From: Hyaloperonospora brassicae
Taxonomy: Eukaryota; Oomycota; Peronosporomycetes; Peronosporales; Peronosporaceae
Direction of reading: 5' to 3'
NCBI GenBank assembly: GCA_947650285.1
Contig: CANTFL010001312.1
Span: 248,001 to 312,000, forward strand
DNA: 64,000 nucleotides
Position 1 is the stretch's first letter; each line of letters starts with the position of its first letter. Below are positions 13,346 through 25,946 of this stretch, one piece after another. The translations under genes and the position numbers were made by a program. The notes beneath the pieces were generated by a model, which saw nothing but the letters and a program-made list of their open reading frames with translations, did no database searches and was not told the DNA's origin.

Positions 13346-13451
13346 CTAGGATTTAGTTTCGCGTAAAATTTGCGTTTAATTAGAACCCATTTTATCAATT
13401 TACATTTTGACAACCACAGCGCAAGAGAAGAATGAAGATCCTTGATTAAAT

Positions 13452-13500
13452 GGGGGTGAGTGGCGGTTAGCGAAAAGTGAGTGGTAAATAGCGGCTCCCT
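13452..13500 (-). repeat. Right terminal inverted repeat of MULE
   Basis: Reverse complement of the left repeat with three mismatches in 49 bases; ends in GCGGCTCCCT. Confidence 0.95.
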
Positions 13501-16500
13501 CTGGTTCAAATCGACAATTTATGTTTTCTCTCGTATTATTTCAGAATTTCAGATTATAACTCGAAATATTTTCTTATCATCACGTTGAGGCAACATCAGT
13601 TATGGTATTACATGCAGTATATCTATTCAATTTTGTAAAGTCTCTTTCTTTTTTCAAACGCCATTTGGACCCCTTTCATTATTCAATTATTCCTTTTGCT
13701 GTATTCTAAAACTTTATAGACATCATTTACACATTGTTCCGCACTTCTTTACACCTCTTCTTGGACAATTCGCTCCTATGACGAAGAATATAATATAGCT
13801 TGGCCCTCCGCTCCAGTTATTATCACTTTACATACCCAATTTATTACGTTTTTGAGCTAGTGGATATGCTATTATATATATAGGGAACCTACTTGCTGTT
13901 GCCGAGCAGTCCTATTTAGTGTTCAGCTTATAATATGAATTAATTGTTGGTTATTTTGCTATTTTGCATACCTTAGTCGTCATATATTGAACTCTTATTG
14001 AAAAGCTTTCAACTTATATGGTATCGTACATGTAATCTACAAGCTACCCCTGTGATCCGTTGTATTGTACTGTATCCAGCATTCCGATGGCACCGTATTT
14101 TTCTTAAAATAAGGTGTTGGATATTAAAGCAGCTTTATGACCTCCTATAGCCGGTAAACGGTTCATTTTACTCTGTAAAGTGTACATGAATGTTTATAAA
14201 CACATCGCAAATTACTGAAAAACGGTGGCCATTTCTCCGATTACTTCAGCAAATCTCATATAAAGTCAGACAATCGTAAACTCGTTTCATCCTTGATTTT
14301 TTTGTTTTGTTCAAGTACATTGTGTCTTTTCAAACTTCTTCGCTACTTTTAATATGTCAACATTTACTTGAAAAATGTCATCCAATTTTTTTCTATAAAA
14401 ATTACTTTTTTGACGATAAAGTTGTTTTACGAACTTGTATGACACAAAACATTTATAAAGGGAAGTTGATACATCGCGCTGCCCAGTGCTGACTATAAAT
14501 CTGAGATCTAACCCAATAATAACTATGAACTTCGATCGACCTATATGTTTATTAGGCCCACAAGTTTATTATACACAGGTTATAGCAAAAGCAAACCTAT
14601 GTCTGCTAAAAATATATTGTCTAATTCATATGCATAGGTGAGCACCTGTATCCTCCTCTAAGAATATAATAAATGATTAATGTTTTAGTTCTATTTTATA
14701 CGATAACGATGCTATATTCAATTTCATTCTATTTCTAGCCTTAAAATGTAAGTCGCAGGTAATCTTTTCGAAGTACAAGCATGGTACCAGCAATTCAAGC
14801 CTGCTGTAATATTTATCATTTTGTACAGGACTCCTCTTCTTATCTAATAATATAAGCTTTATAGTACGGACTGTTCGAACTTCATTCGCAAAGATAGAAA
14901 CAATTGTACATAAAAAGCCGATCTCTTGAAGGTTGTGTATAGTGTCATTATCTGAAGCACGCAACTCGAATAATTAGCGCTTTATTGGTTATTAGTAATT
15001 CAAAACTCGTTGTTTTCTCGCAACGCCTCTAGTATTCTTTTGCCGGCCTCGGTGAGAGAAGTTGTGTTCATTTGTATCTCTGTACACAGAAGGTTGTAAA
15101 ATAGAATAGGTATTACCCAAAAAAATAGCTGGGTCTACGGCATAACACTTTTAATGACAACACTCTTTTACATGTATAACGCATACAAACATCGAATTAG
15201 CGGAAGCGTGAAATGTTCGCGGGATTATTACCGAAAGGTAGCGCTAAATACCATAAGATCGTCAAAGAATGCGCCGTTTTATAGTCAATCACTGCATTTG
15301 AACAGCTGTTAAGATATTGTACAAATCTATATAAGAACTTCTTTGTGTAATTTTGGCCTTAATCCGAAAAAATGTTATTACCACGGCACTCTTTTCCTAT
15401 CATTGTGTAATACCCGCCTATATAATGTATAGGAATACAAGGCTAAAACATAATCGTTCCACAGCAACCGTTTTGTATGCGCAAAAAGTTTTTCCTTGAC
15501 CGTTTTAGCTTCAAATAAAGTCTTTGATCAAATATAAACGATGATATGGTCATAATTTGGTTTATGAATCCTTTATGTGGAATCAAAATGATAATCAAAG
15601 ACAATATAATCTGAAATTCGTCTGGATTTAACGACAACTTCTTGTTATCTGATCACCTTTAGAACTATTTACACAAGTTCCCAAGTTTCGGCTTTAGTCA
15701 AAATTTCGTACATCAAATGAAGAGCCTATTTCTCACGTTTCAACATCCATATATTCGAGGCGTGTGTTGGATGCATGAAGCGCTCTTTAAACATCGCGAG
15801 ACACAATTTGATATGATTCCTCACATAACCCGACACAGGCATTACAGACGATTCAATATATTTACCTCATGACGTGACCTTTCAACAAGCAAACGATAAA
15901 TTTCACCAGTGTGTAAATTTGTTTTCTCCGAAACTTGTTGTGCCTTTCATCAATGTTAAATCTATATAGTTAAGAGTGCATATTTTAGTCAATTCTCATA
16001 CACATGAAATTTATCAATTACACCGTTGCCTTTTGCCACTTGTGCAATTTTTTTGTCCACGCTTGATTATAATAGCCCAAATTATTCGTCACCGTCTTAT
16101 ACAAGCATTATGGCGCTGAGTGAAATTAAGTTGATGACAATTCATACAAAAGCCCGTATTGTCATCAAGCCATTACTTATCGCACCAAAACTTTCATTTG
16201 GTCAACACCGAATTCTTCATACATTGGTAATTCCGCATTATACCTACTAAACCGCTATAGAAAATGTTGCTACGACTTCTTTGATTGTAAATATTACGTC
16301 CATACTCTTTACAAATGACCTAGCTTATTGCACGAGTAAAATATGAGAAATTTATTTGATCGTAGTACAAGGATATGCTATACAAACTGTCGTTATAATA
16401 TTTCTTTGTTAGCACAATCATTAACCGCGATGTATATATCGAAAGCTGTAATGTTGGGAAAGAAATATTAAAGATTAGCAATATCAACCTTATCCAGCAT

Positions 16501-17080
16501 AGATATGAATTCCCTTAGCTACGTACTATACAACATTTTGGAAAAACATTTCCCCACAATTTCACACATTTCGAAGATGACCACCACATACCGTAGCGCT
16601 TCATCCAAATTATTCAACTTCGTTGAGAGAAGATCTCTAGCGCTAAAGCGAGCAAAATCCTGAATGTGAATTTGCCAAACATTGTCTGCTACGCACTGAC
16701 GACAATGCAATATAATGATACATTGCACCTCGTCCGATCACTTACTGTTTTCATATTCAGCATTCAAGAAGTGTTAATTACTATGATCACACTATTTGTC
16801 ATATAAGTTATATTATTGTATAAATTAGAACTGAGCCCCCTGTAAAAGCAACAACTGTTAAGAGGCCAAATGACTTGCTTTCGCTACCTTTCTTCAAAGT
16901 TTTCATTTTAACAACGATACATTGAGTGTGATACTTCATGTTCTGACCCTACTCATACATAAACAAAGTCCTGGCATATCCGCGACAACATACCAGTTTT
17001 GTGTTTTTAAGCACGTTGATCATAACCTTTCATAATTTGCCATACTAATCAAGCCTAACAGATTATCTAAACATTCACCA
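13501..17080. other. AT-rich spacer, no gene recognised
   Basis: Frames here (14307-14492 plus, 14677-14964 minus, 15443-15637 minus, 16026-16250 plus, 16519-16728 minus) are all under 100 codons and lack motifs or a consistent coding signature. Nothing else stands out. Confidence 0.55.
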
Positions 17081-17084
17081 AATA

Positions 17085-17505
17085 TTGAAGAGGGACAGTT
17101 TTTGTAGCCAGATATCGATACGTCCAGGATATCCAAACGGCTATTTTATGGCCCCTCTCAAAGTGAGCACAGGTAACGTACAGAATGATTTACGTAGCCA
17201 TAAGTGTTATTTACCATCGTGTTTGACAGGATTTAATGTTCAAGTGCTATACTATGGGACGGTGTCACCTGATTGGCTAAATACCGCACGACGTTACATG
17301 TAGAACCGCGACAAGACGATCGACCAAATGGGACGGGTGAGACAGGGCAACAGCTGGACACTTGGGACTGTGAAAGACGGACGCCATGTGACAGGATGTC
17401 ACATGGAACAGGAAGAGACGGACACAATATGTGACTCGACAAGGTCAAGTAGTAGTTTCTGTTTCTGGTCATGCATATCGCAGGTTTGAAGGAGGTAGAT
17501 CTTAA
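17085..17505. other. GC-richer purine-rich island, possible LTR or TE fragment
   Basis: Composition jumps here, with many GACGG/GACAGG-type words, a perfect short hairpin (17385-17405) and a purine run GAAGGAGG near 17488-17495. Frames on both strands are broken and no protein domain is recognised. It resembles the end of a decayed LTR element but lacks a clear LTR boundary. Confidence 0.25.
17385..17405. repeat. Short perfect hairpin, 9-bp arms
   Basis: CATGTGACA and TGTCACATG are perfect reverse complements separated by GGA. Confidence 0.8.
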
Positions 17506-17509
17506 CACT

Positions 17510-20500
17510 CAATTATTCACTTTTACTTCCTACATCTCTCGCACAAGTGCGTACGACGAACACCTTTATGTAACTATAGGTTCTTTCTCATATTTATAAC
17601 GCTTCTAATTCTTGCATTGATTAATATGTGACTCCTTCATTATAAGCGTAATCCTATTAGTTCCTTTTTTCATCACCTATCTCTTTATAAGAAATCATTT
17701 TTTAGGTGTGTCATTTGTAAAGCCTATTGAGATCAATATAAATCGCATTTCGGGAATATAGTTAAAGTAAGTCATACTACATCTCGTGTGTTAAACAAAT
17801 TATTACTTAGTTATTACACAGGTTAATATGTTCCATAGGCTTTTCGGTAAATTCTGTCTCTATCGAATAATTCTGTAAGGGTTTCGTAGGAGGAAGTTAC
17901 AACGTGTAAATCTGTGAATGATCGCTATATCGTTTGGGGTATTCACATCAACTTGAAATGATAAACTAATAATCCACTTTACATTACGATCCCAAAAGGT
18001 CGAAAATAAACCCACTTGTCGATTGATTTTTGTGTCCATCTATTTGTTGTGTAGCTTACATAAAAGACCCACCTACGTCCGATCTTGCTGGTGCGATTTG
18101 AAATTTTTTTATAGATGATTTGTCCAAAAGAACAATTACCATCACGAGTGGTGCAAGTGACATATCGCACGCCGGGAGGCAAAAATTAGGTGAGAAAGAA
18201 ATGTAGCCGACGTATTCAAAAAAGCAAATATTGAATCAATGTTAAATGTAATTAATAACTTTTTCACAGAATAATAATAATGTCGATAAGGCTGCAACGT
18301 CTGTGGATGCGCAATATCCGCTTCTTCTTATGCTGTAATACACTGCAATCTTTGCAGGTCTTAATTGCAACATATCTGATTACAATTTTCGAAGTTATGA
18401 TCATGATGGCAATATTAAAGGTTGATTGCAGTCAAGATCGTACTATTGCTATCTCTCCTACGCATCTTAAATAAAAGTTAAAATTACGTGGTTCTCGTTC
18501 CCGGCGAGATTGCAGTTTAAAAATCAGCTTTCACAAGTAATTTATCCGGACTCCACCATAATAGCTACAATAACCAATTCGATACCAGACGGAACCCGAA
18601 ATCAATAATTTATCTCATTGATGTGGTTGGTCGATCGTTATGGCTATTAACGCTTCGGAATAAGTATATAAGTGTTTGTTTGCGCGAACAGAGCTACCAA
18701 AAGCTCAATTTTTATGTCGAAAATCATCACGTGCTATATGTCAAACTGCAACGTAGCAATACGTCAAGTAATTTATGCTAGTTTCGTGGCCCTTCATATC
18801 GATGATATTTAATTAAATAGCCCTATTTAAATAATTTAGAGAATTTCAAATTTTGTATTAGAATTAGAATATTGTAGCCGGTATCGACATGTTCCTCGAT
18901 TTGCAGAGCCACACATTTGAGTAGTTTACCGACTAGATAAAGCGAATTTACTCTTTTCTCGCAAGTTACTGATATTGACCTTGAATGACCGATGACGTAT
19001 TTTGCGTTCGTAAAGGTGTCGGCTCAACAATTTATCTTGTCTACTTTATTCCTTATGGTCAGAACTGGATTAAATTTTTCATGAAAGTCTGCTAAACTCC
19101 TCGTTATAATCGAAGTAGCAATATTTATCAGATTTGCTATCGCCCATACAAATAGAATAAATTTGAAGGTGCAGAAATAATGTAATAGATATCGATAAGG
19201 TGTCGAAGCAAACGTGACAGGATAGAAGAATATATGTCCACCATATGCATTCGTCGAAATGGTATTTTTCGATCCATTTTTCCTAAATGACGGCGCGCAG
19301 AAGGATGTGTAGATGGTTATGCAGGACGAATGCACTTAAGCGGAGTACTTGACGAACATGGAGAAAACTATACATCTCTTACATGGATGATGTGATAATA
19401 AATAATTGAAGAAATGTGAAAGAGCTTCTGTGTATAAACATTAATTATCAATCAAGCATTTCATCACTCCCGTCACTATCCATTCCGTAAACATATTTAA
19501 ATTAGTGTCCGCCGTGATACCATTTACAAACCTTACGGCATCATCCGTCGTGCTATTTTCAACTCTTATTGGACTACTAGAAAAGCTGTCACGGCTGTCA
19601 AAACAACGTTTAGTTTGGTCGCGATATTTTTTTCCTTCCTCGTAAAAATGTCTAATACATCAACTTTTCTAATAGCCGCATGATGCTTTACATCGTCTTT
19701 GTGTCATATTTTTACGTTGCACGCGTGCTTAGCCCATATAAAATACGTGGATTGTGCGTAATATCAATTCACTTTGACAGGTCGTGAAAAGCGATATCAA
19801 CGTGACTGCACTTATTCCTATCGGTTTGACGATAACAAGCCATATGCATAAATTCCAGCACTAATTACTATAAAAGATCTATAATTTAGACGATGTTAAT
19901 TGCAACGATGCTATTAAGTTATTTGTTATGGTAATAATAATGACCCGCTAGCCCTAAACAATTGATTTTCATAACTTATAGTCTTAGAATCTTCTGATAG
20001 GGAAGTTGTTACGAAGAATAGGATAAAATGTGTGTAAGCAGGCTGTAGTTGAGCAACAACGTGCTTAAGTCAGAGAAATACCATACGTATCTTGGACAAA
20101 ACTTACACCCCCTGACATGTGTGGAACTAATTTCACACGACAGATTTTTCCTTTAATTTTACAGAACTAAACAAAGCCATAAAAATCACGGGAAACGTTT
20201 AGCATCTAGCTAATAATGACAGCACCAAGTGTACACGTTCTTCCCGCGAGATAGGTTTCCCATGTTTTACTCAAAATGGAAGACATCGTCAAATATATAT
20301 TCGTGAGGAACGCACCTGGTTTTAAGCACCCTACACTATGGCATAACTAGTCATTACAGTATTCTCATTATAAATAATCAGTCGATGCATGGAACATATG
20401 CACGTCCGATATATGTCGTGTGTTCACGTTTTACAATCCTCGATCATAGTGCCGCAGATTAGTGTTCGCTTCATGAGGTTGCGTATCTTTGCTACAAGAA

Positions 20501-21555
20501 GTAAATCCAGCTATATTTCGCCCCCACTTAATATAAATGTGTTATAGCTCGTAACAGCGCCACACTAACCATACTTAGTGCTAAATAATCTGCAAGTTTC
20601 AGGTTATGTATCTGGACCAGCTCTCTAAGATCTCCACAACATACTCATCAAATCCTTTTATTTACCGCAACGATCCTCTTCGCTGCAAGTCGACGTAGAT
20701 GTCTTAGCTCAGTACAACTTACGAACAGACACTAGCGCGCAACTGTAACTCAATTTCAACGTCTTCTTCTAAAGACACTATGCCGTACAAACTAACCCGC
20801 AAACTTGGTAGCGCTTTTCAAAGCAAAGAAAGTTTGCATTTGTTACAATATCGCTGAGTGTAGCACTTAAAACCAAGTGTGCAGTTTCTGGCGTGTCAAT
20901 CAACTTATGTTTGACTAGTACTGATACATAAAACTAATGAATGCGTTTACATTTTTTGTTCAGTTCACTCTAAAATCTCAATTGACACATCCTAAATACT
21001 TCCTTTTACTCTCTAATTTTGATGCACGGGTAGTATCTATGATATTCAGGGAGGGAGCACAAGTATCGCGAGGGAGATGCAACTTCAGTTTCTAAAAATT
21101 GGTTTATTCACGCAATCATTCATAATACCAAGACTTAAGTCTTTTAACCGCCAAGGCCGACATGAATGAGACGAAAATGCACTTGATCTTACTGCATACT
21201 CGTCTACTAGAACAATTTTGTAAGAGCACACAGACACCGTTCGTATGTGCTGACATTGTGTAATCTGATACAACTGATTCAAGTATATGCAGATGTTTTG
21301 GACTCTCTCACGCACTCTACGTGCAGAGTAAGCGGCAAAGGGTTTCGACGACAACGACTGGAATAAGCAAAAACTTTATTTTTCATCACAATTAGATGGA
21401 CTGAAGAATCTTTTGATTTTATGGTTACTTTATTGAACTAAAATTTGTATTTAAGATCTTTCTCACGACTAATTGCGCGTGTGGTAAAGCGACTGTGAAA
21501 ATTCGCTATAAAGGAACTAATCGCATTCCCGTTATGTCCAAGCCAGTTAACGGTT
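17510..21555. other. AT-rich spacer, no gene recognised
   Basis: The largest frame is 19024-19335 on the minus strand (103 codons). It has a hydrophobic middle but no motif I can name. The other frames are under 90 codons. No RNA gene or repeat family is recognised. Confidence 0.5.
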
Positions 21556-21559
21556 GACG

Positions 21560-22660
21560 GCCGGTCCCACATCTGGTCGGATCGCGTCTATTGGACAGTC
21601 AGACTAAAATGGATATCAGATCGGGCAGGTTGGGACCTTCAATTTTAGATCAAGGTATGAGGTGGATGGTAACGTTGGCGATCAGTCGATCAAGAAGGGA
21701 ACCGCGATCAGCAAGGCAATAGATATCAATATGGCGATCGAGATCGTGATAAGTGATCGAGATCGTGATCAGTGATCAGGTATGCGATCGCGATTGTGAT
21801 CATTGATCAGGTATGGGATCGCGATCAAGTTGGTGTGGAGCACACCATGTGATCCGCGATCAGCAAGGCGATCGCGATCAGGTAGCGATCGAGATCGTGA
21901 TCAGGGATCAGGTATGTGATCGCGATCCGACAAGCATATCAGGTGTGGGCCACGCAACTTCAAGATCGCTACTGTCTAGAGAGAGCGATATGTGGCAAAT
22001 AATGTCCAAGACATGGGGATAGGGATAGGGTTGTTGGGTTTGATTAGTTAACATTAAACAGAGTTTAATTTGCTTCAAAGTGCACGTGTCGATTTTTTCT
22101 CCGGGTTGATCATTGGCCACCCGACGTCACGGAAAGGTTTGCACACTTTGATCAAGTGATATCCCTGGACGGTTTGGCCAGGGATCAAGATCTCTCAAAC
22201 AACACCCCAACTGAGACTGGACGCAGGAATCCTTTTGCGGTTGAGGACTTCATATCGCGAGACGGCTCAAGTGGTCAGAAGGCTCGCGAATCAAGGTCTA
22301 CATTTGGACAAGGCGATCTATTACAGATCAGAGTGACTCACATCGAGCACCCCGCAAGCATGCAAGTGATCGCGTGACGAATTCCACGCGATCACACCAA
22401 CCCCGATTGTAGTGTGAAAATTTCCACACCGTGATCAAACCTCGACCCCATCGCAAACACGATCAAGTTCTTCATTGACACTATTCCACCTGGAATAGTG
22501 CAACCCGCCCCACCTACGGGTACACAAGGTGAGGAAGTCTATCAAGAACACGGAGTCGGAGTATCCCCTCTATTAGTCAGTCGTCCGGGCGCCAGTAAAG
22601 AGTTGGGATCGACTCCTCCAAAAAGCGATCACCACTCCACCACATGCGCTTCTTTCAGCT
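21560..22660 (+). repeat. Diverged gypsy LTR/leader and gag 5' fragment, related to 58.4-59.3 kb
   Basis: A GC-richer block that matches the 5' part of the gypsy element in the same orientation. The stretch at 22262-22360 (GGCTCAAGTGGTCAGAAGG ... GGACAAGGCGATCTA) parallels 58947-59000. The run at 22569-22615 (CCCCTCTATTAGTCAGTCGTC ... GCGCCAGTAAAGAG) parallels 59190-59237. So it carries the leader and the start of gag but no more; the coding frame is broken and sequence after 22660 is plain spacer. It includes the GATC-dense tract listed separately. Confidence 0.7.
21670..21930. repeat. GATC-dense degenerate tandem repeat
   Basis: About 24 GATC tetramers occur within roughly 260 bases, arranged as degenerate units of about 40 bp built from words such as GCGATCGAGATCGTGATCAG and TGATCAGGTATG. 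Many words are palindromic (GCGATCGC, TGATCA), so both strands read alike. Confidence 0.85.
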
Positions 22661-22664
22661 ATTA

Positions 22665-24115
22665 ATGGCATATATTATTTATGCCCTAACATGTATCCCC
22701 GAAGATGTGGAGCGACTCAGAAATACCTTTGACTGTAGTATCGTCTTGAATTAATACTCCACAAGTATAAAACAGGAGTGTTTGATCAGTTATTATGTTT
22801 CCATACCGACAAATTTTCTTTTTAATGGCATAGAATATGATTAACTCGTCACGATATAGCTCCACGACGGCTTTGGTTTAAGGAGAGTCAACTATTGCTT
22901 CCCAACCTACAACGTTAGCAGCAAGTGGAAGCCAATTATTGTGGCCATAATTGTCTACCAGACAAAGTATTCCAGTCTAAGCGTTTTATACGTCTGCAAG
23001 CCATTATTTTTACAAATGTCACGTCGGACTCAATACTCGTGATGAGGTTGGATGGTATGTAAGCATTCGACGGTAATTCGAAAAAAAGTTGAGTGATCTA
23101 GCATGATCCTTTCGGTAAGCGATGCGATCGTAGCATCAAGATAGGGTTGGTCAATGCGTGAAATGCATCATATTTTCGCAATCTCAGGCTTAGATCTGGC
23201 GTACCACTGGATGATGCACCGAGTGTAATTTGAGCAAAGAACACTATTCTTTTGGACTTGCGCCCGTATCCGAAATGCGCAGCTACCAATAATCTTTACA
23301 GACGCTTTATGCTCAATCTTAGTTTAATGATTACTGATCTGCAGATCCTATTTTTGTGATAACATCACATTAAGAAGTTCAGAAACCTGACTGTATCCGC
23401 TCGTAACAGCGTTTTTGCATAGACGAACGGTCACATTTTAATTACGCTCATCGCACGATATTAGGAATGTATAATCTGACGAATCTTATGGCCACATTTT
23501 TTAATGCTGTCTTGTAGTAAGGCTTCAAACGACGAAAGATTACAATGATTATCATCATTACTTGAACCAACATCAGCTGTCACACACAGAGAGGTTTAGC
23601 GAATGTACAATGAATCTTGTGTGTAAAGTTCGTAAAACCTACCCACTTCTATTCTCTCGATTACAAAGCCTTTTTTAAAAATGACATGGCGAACAGCATC
23701 CACAATATTTATTTACCTTGTCATCAGTATAAGTCGCTAGAGTATGTATTGATTCAGAGAATACACGAAGGTGGAGCAGAATTCCTTCTGAAAGTTAATT
23801 TTTTGCATTTGACGTAGTTGTAGCGCGCCGATTGTGTTGGTGCTAAAGGAAGACACAGGCAGAATAATTTCTTCACATCAATCAATTGTATGTGCTAGAA
23901 TATTACAAAACTGATTAGTACAGTACAGACAATTTAGCGTGGGCGCGCACTTAAGCATCTGCATCAGTCCATTAAATCACCCATAGCATTAAGGTCAGCA
24001 AACGAAGCGCTATATGCTATTGAATGGTCTGCGGATATCTAAAAATGAGAACACACTCAGCGCAAACTACCCCTGTAAAATTATCGCACAATTACAGTTA
24101 GGCACATATGCAGTT
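22665..24115. other. AT-rich spacer, no gene recognised
   Basis: Only short frames (23098-23289 minus, 23617-23817 plus) without motifs. Confidence 0.5.
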
Positions 24116-24119
24116 GCAA

Positions 24120-24490
24120 AATACGATCGGCATCGTCTTCTAGACAGGTGATGTCCTACTTGGCGTTTTTTAAGTAATTTTGGCTTACACAACAGAAACA
24201 GGTGCCAATAGCGTACACTAGACCAGATCTAGAAACACATGACAGCGCCGGCCAAAGGCGAAGCCATTTAAAGAGCTGTAGTTGCACTCTTCGAGACACG
24301 ACATACCGCAAGAGAGATGACGAGGATACGTAAGCTTCCGCAAGCGTTTTTTTCTAGTACTGTCCAGCGTTCGTTTCGTTGTAATCAAGACAGCTTTATC
24401 AGCACAAAGCGTCATTTGACCGGTACATATTAAAAACCCGTGGCGAGCGGTTACTGTCTTTAATGCAGTCCTATCAACAACCAGCATTTG
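24120..24490 (-). pseudogene. MULE transposase core remnant, minus strand
   Basis: The minus-strand frame 24487-24218 (89 codons) opens with LVVDRTALKT, the first-aspartate block of MULE transposases (usually VDGT.LK). The Asp is at 24475-24473 and the usual Gly is replaced by Arg. It continues with TARHGFLICTG and DKAVLITTKRTLDSTRK, in the order expected between the first and second catalytic Asp. After about residue 50 the matching sequence moves to another minus frame containing LLRYVVS, where a VSDR-type second-Asp block would fall. The piece is short and frameshifted, with no terminal repeats located. It is a different MULE lineage from the one at 9.3-13.5 kb, judging by sequence. Confidence 0.55.
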
Positions 24491-24840
24491 TTTAGACTAG
24501 CGGAATTCGACGACAAAAGGTTACGTTTCCTATAGTTCCTTTTTTAATTGGTCGACAATTAGCTCAATAATTCGATTCTTCAAGATTCCACTTTCTTCTT
24601 CGAATACAATAATGGATGAAAACGCTGTGCCGATTCGACTAGCAATATTGCAGGGTTACTGGTAAATACTGAATGTTTAGGATAGCTTCAATCAAGTGTC
24701 TAGTCATATAATTGTTAGTTAAATACGACGTCGAAGGTATTCTGAAGTCATTTTACTGATTGTTGTCGATTTGTATTTCTACACACAACGACAGTTGCTA
24801 GAGTGTAGTGGGTGAGCGGCGAGGGGACTGTGCACCGATG

Positions 24841-25092
24841 TCAATTTGTCTTAGAAAGCTTGGGAGAATGGCGATAAGCGATATGAATACGACAATTGCC
24901 GTAAGAAGTAGTAGTGCGCAACAACGGTAACCAAAAGGTTAGGTTTTTTAAATGTTGATTGTGAAACTGCACTCGCGTGCTAATAGCTAGTATATCGACC
25001 TTCCGATCATTACCAACAACCACACCAAAACGAAAAACAACACGTGAACAAGCGAGGAATTTGCACAAGCCATCTATTAATTCATCATGCAT
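24841..25092 (-). other. Open frame upstream of the MULE remnant, unassigned
   Basis: An 83-codon minus-strand frame lying just 5' (minus-strand sense) of the MULE core. Its composition looks protein-like but has no motif I recognise. By position it could be a leftover of the transposase N-terminal region. Confidence 0.2.
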
Positions 25093-25416
25093 TTTTGATA
25101 GGCAGAGGCCAAGCTTTGCGCCAACGATGAAATTAGCAGCTCTGAATTAGTTATGTACGTGTTTTGGCATGCGATTTCAAAAGCAAAGCAATTATGTGCG
25201 TATTGTCTGGACGTCATACCTAGTTTGATGATGAACTCGGACACATCAACTTAAGGACCAGCGATTTAGTCCTATTTGTCGCAAAGTCATTTTTAAACGA
25301 CTTGTTTGACAGCGTAGGTGCTTCGTTTGAAAAACATAGGAGTAAGAAGTTTATTTTTACAATGTTTTAAATAAAGTTTGGAATTTTGGAAAACAATATT
25401 ACGATTACCTTTTTAG

Positions 25417-25779
25417 TTGATATTTTTAACAGATATTTGCGGTGGCAGATGCTCTTGCGTCAATTACCATGCGATCAATGATGAGTACACGTTCGAGCTA
25501 TGTGGTCACTGCGCTTACCACTTACATCACAAGCAGTTTGCAAGATGGCCTAGTCGATCAAAGGTTCCAACCATGAAGTGTACTCCTAAATGCACAAACA
25601 TTGTATCCTGTAAGATGCTGGTAATGACTTGGAGAACAATCACGGAATGTGCCGGCTGTGTTCGCTTGCCAAGAAGTAAAATGGTACTTTGTCAATGTGC
25701 CCACCGCCCTGCACGTTTTGCTGAAGCTGCGGCTCCTTGCTACACACGTTTCATACAGTCGCTCGTCCCTGCAATGTGA
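25417..25779 (+). CDS. Cys-rich ORF of unknown function, possible SWIM-type finger remnant
   Basis: A 120-codon frame about 0.2 kb upstream of the effector gene, on the same strand. It is rich in Cys (12 or more) and His. Near the N-terminus the pattern C-x-C, about 14 residues, then C-G-H-C resembles the CxC...CxH signature of SWIM zinc fingers found at the C-terminus of many MULE transposases. Further Cys pairs follow (KCTPKC, CAGC, CQC). There is no signal peptide. It could be the tail of a decayed plus-strand MULE, a small zinc-binding protein, or a chance frame; the opposite strand is also partly open (25558-25782). Initiation is unproven. Confidence 0.3.
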   Translation: MIFLTDICGGRCSCVNYHAINDEYTFELCGHCAYHLHHKQFARWPSRSKVPTMKCTPKCTNIVSCKMLVMTWRTITECAGCVRLPRSKMVLCQCAHRPARFAEAAAPCYTRFIQSLVPAM

Positions 25780-25897
25780 CATAAAAGAGCTAAATTACTT
25801 CTAAAGTAAACGATAGACACAGATTCAAGAAGGGGGATTTATAGGTCGATAGCAGAGCGGAGCGCCCGTTCATAAAAAGATCTACTTCCGACAAAGG

Positions 25898-25931
25898 CCA
25901 TTGGGTGGCTCTGCGAGTCGGACTATTATTG
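25898..25931 (+). promoter_or_regulatory. Inverted CCAAT-type words upstream of effector
   Basis: CCATTGG at about 25898-25904 and ATTATTGG ending at 25931 contain ATTGG, the reverse of CCAAT, 30 bp and less upstream of the putative initiator. Functional relevance is inference. Confidence 0.25.
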
Positions 25932-25946
25932 GTCATTCCAAAATCA
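25931..25946 (+). promoter_or_regulatory. Oomycete-type initiator (Inr) of the effector gene
   Basis: GGTCATTCCAAAATC matches the TCATTYY core of the oomycete initiator consensus (GCTCATTYYNCAWTTT). With +1 at the A of TCATT (25935) the 5' leader to the ATG at 25987 would be 52 nt, typical for oomycete genes. No ATG intervenes. Confidence 0.6.

Larger units (their letters stand above)
9304..13500 (+). mobile_element. Complete but inactive Mutator-like element (MULE), 4.2 kb
   Basis: The element is bounded by 49-bp terminal inverted repeats at 9304-9352 and 13452-13500. Inside are a plus-strand MULE transposase pseudogene (about 9724-11460) and a convergent minus-strand second frame (12674-13345). 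About 1.2 kb between them has no recognised coding content. The 9-bp target-site duplication usual for MULEs is not visible: the nine bases before 9304 and after 13500 do not match. The insertion is therefore old, or one flank has been lost or rearranged. Because both TIRs are kept it could still be mobilised in trans if a related transposase exists. Composition is GC-richer than the surrounding spacer. Confidence 0.88.

Noticed and set aside
9295..13509. 9-bp target-site duplication of the MULE
   Set aside because: The 9-mers on the two sides do not match in any nearby register.
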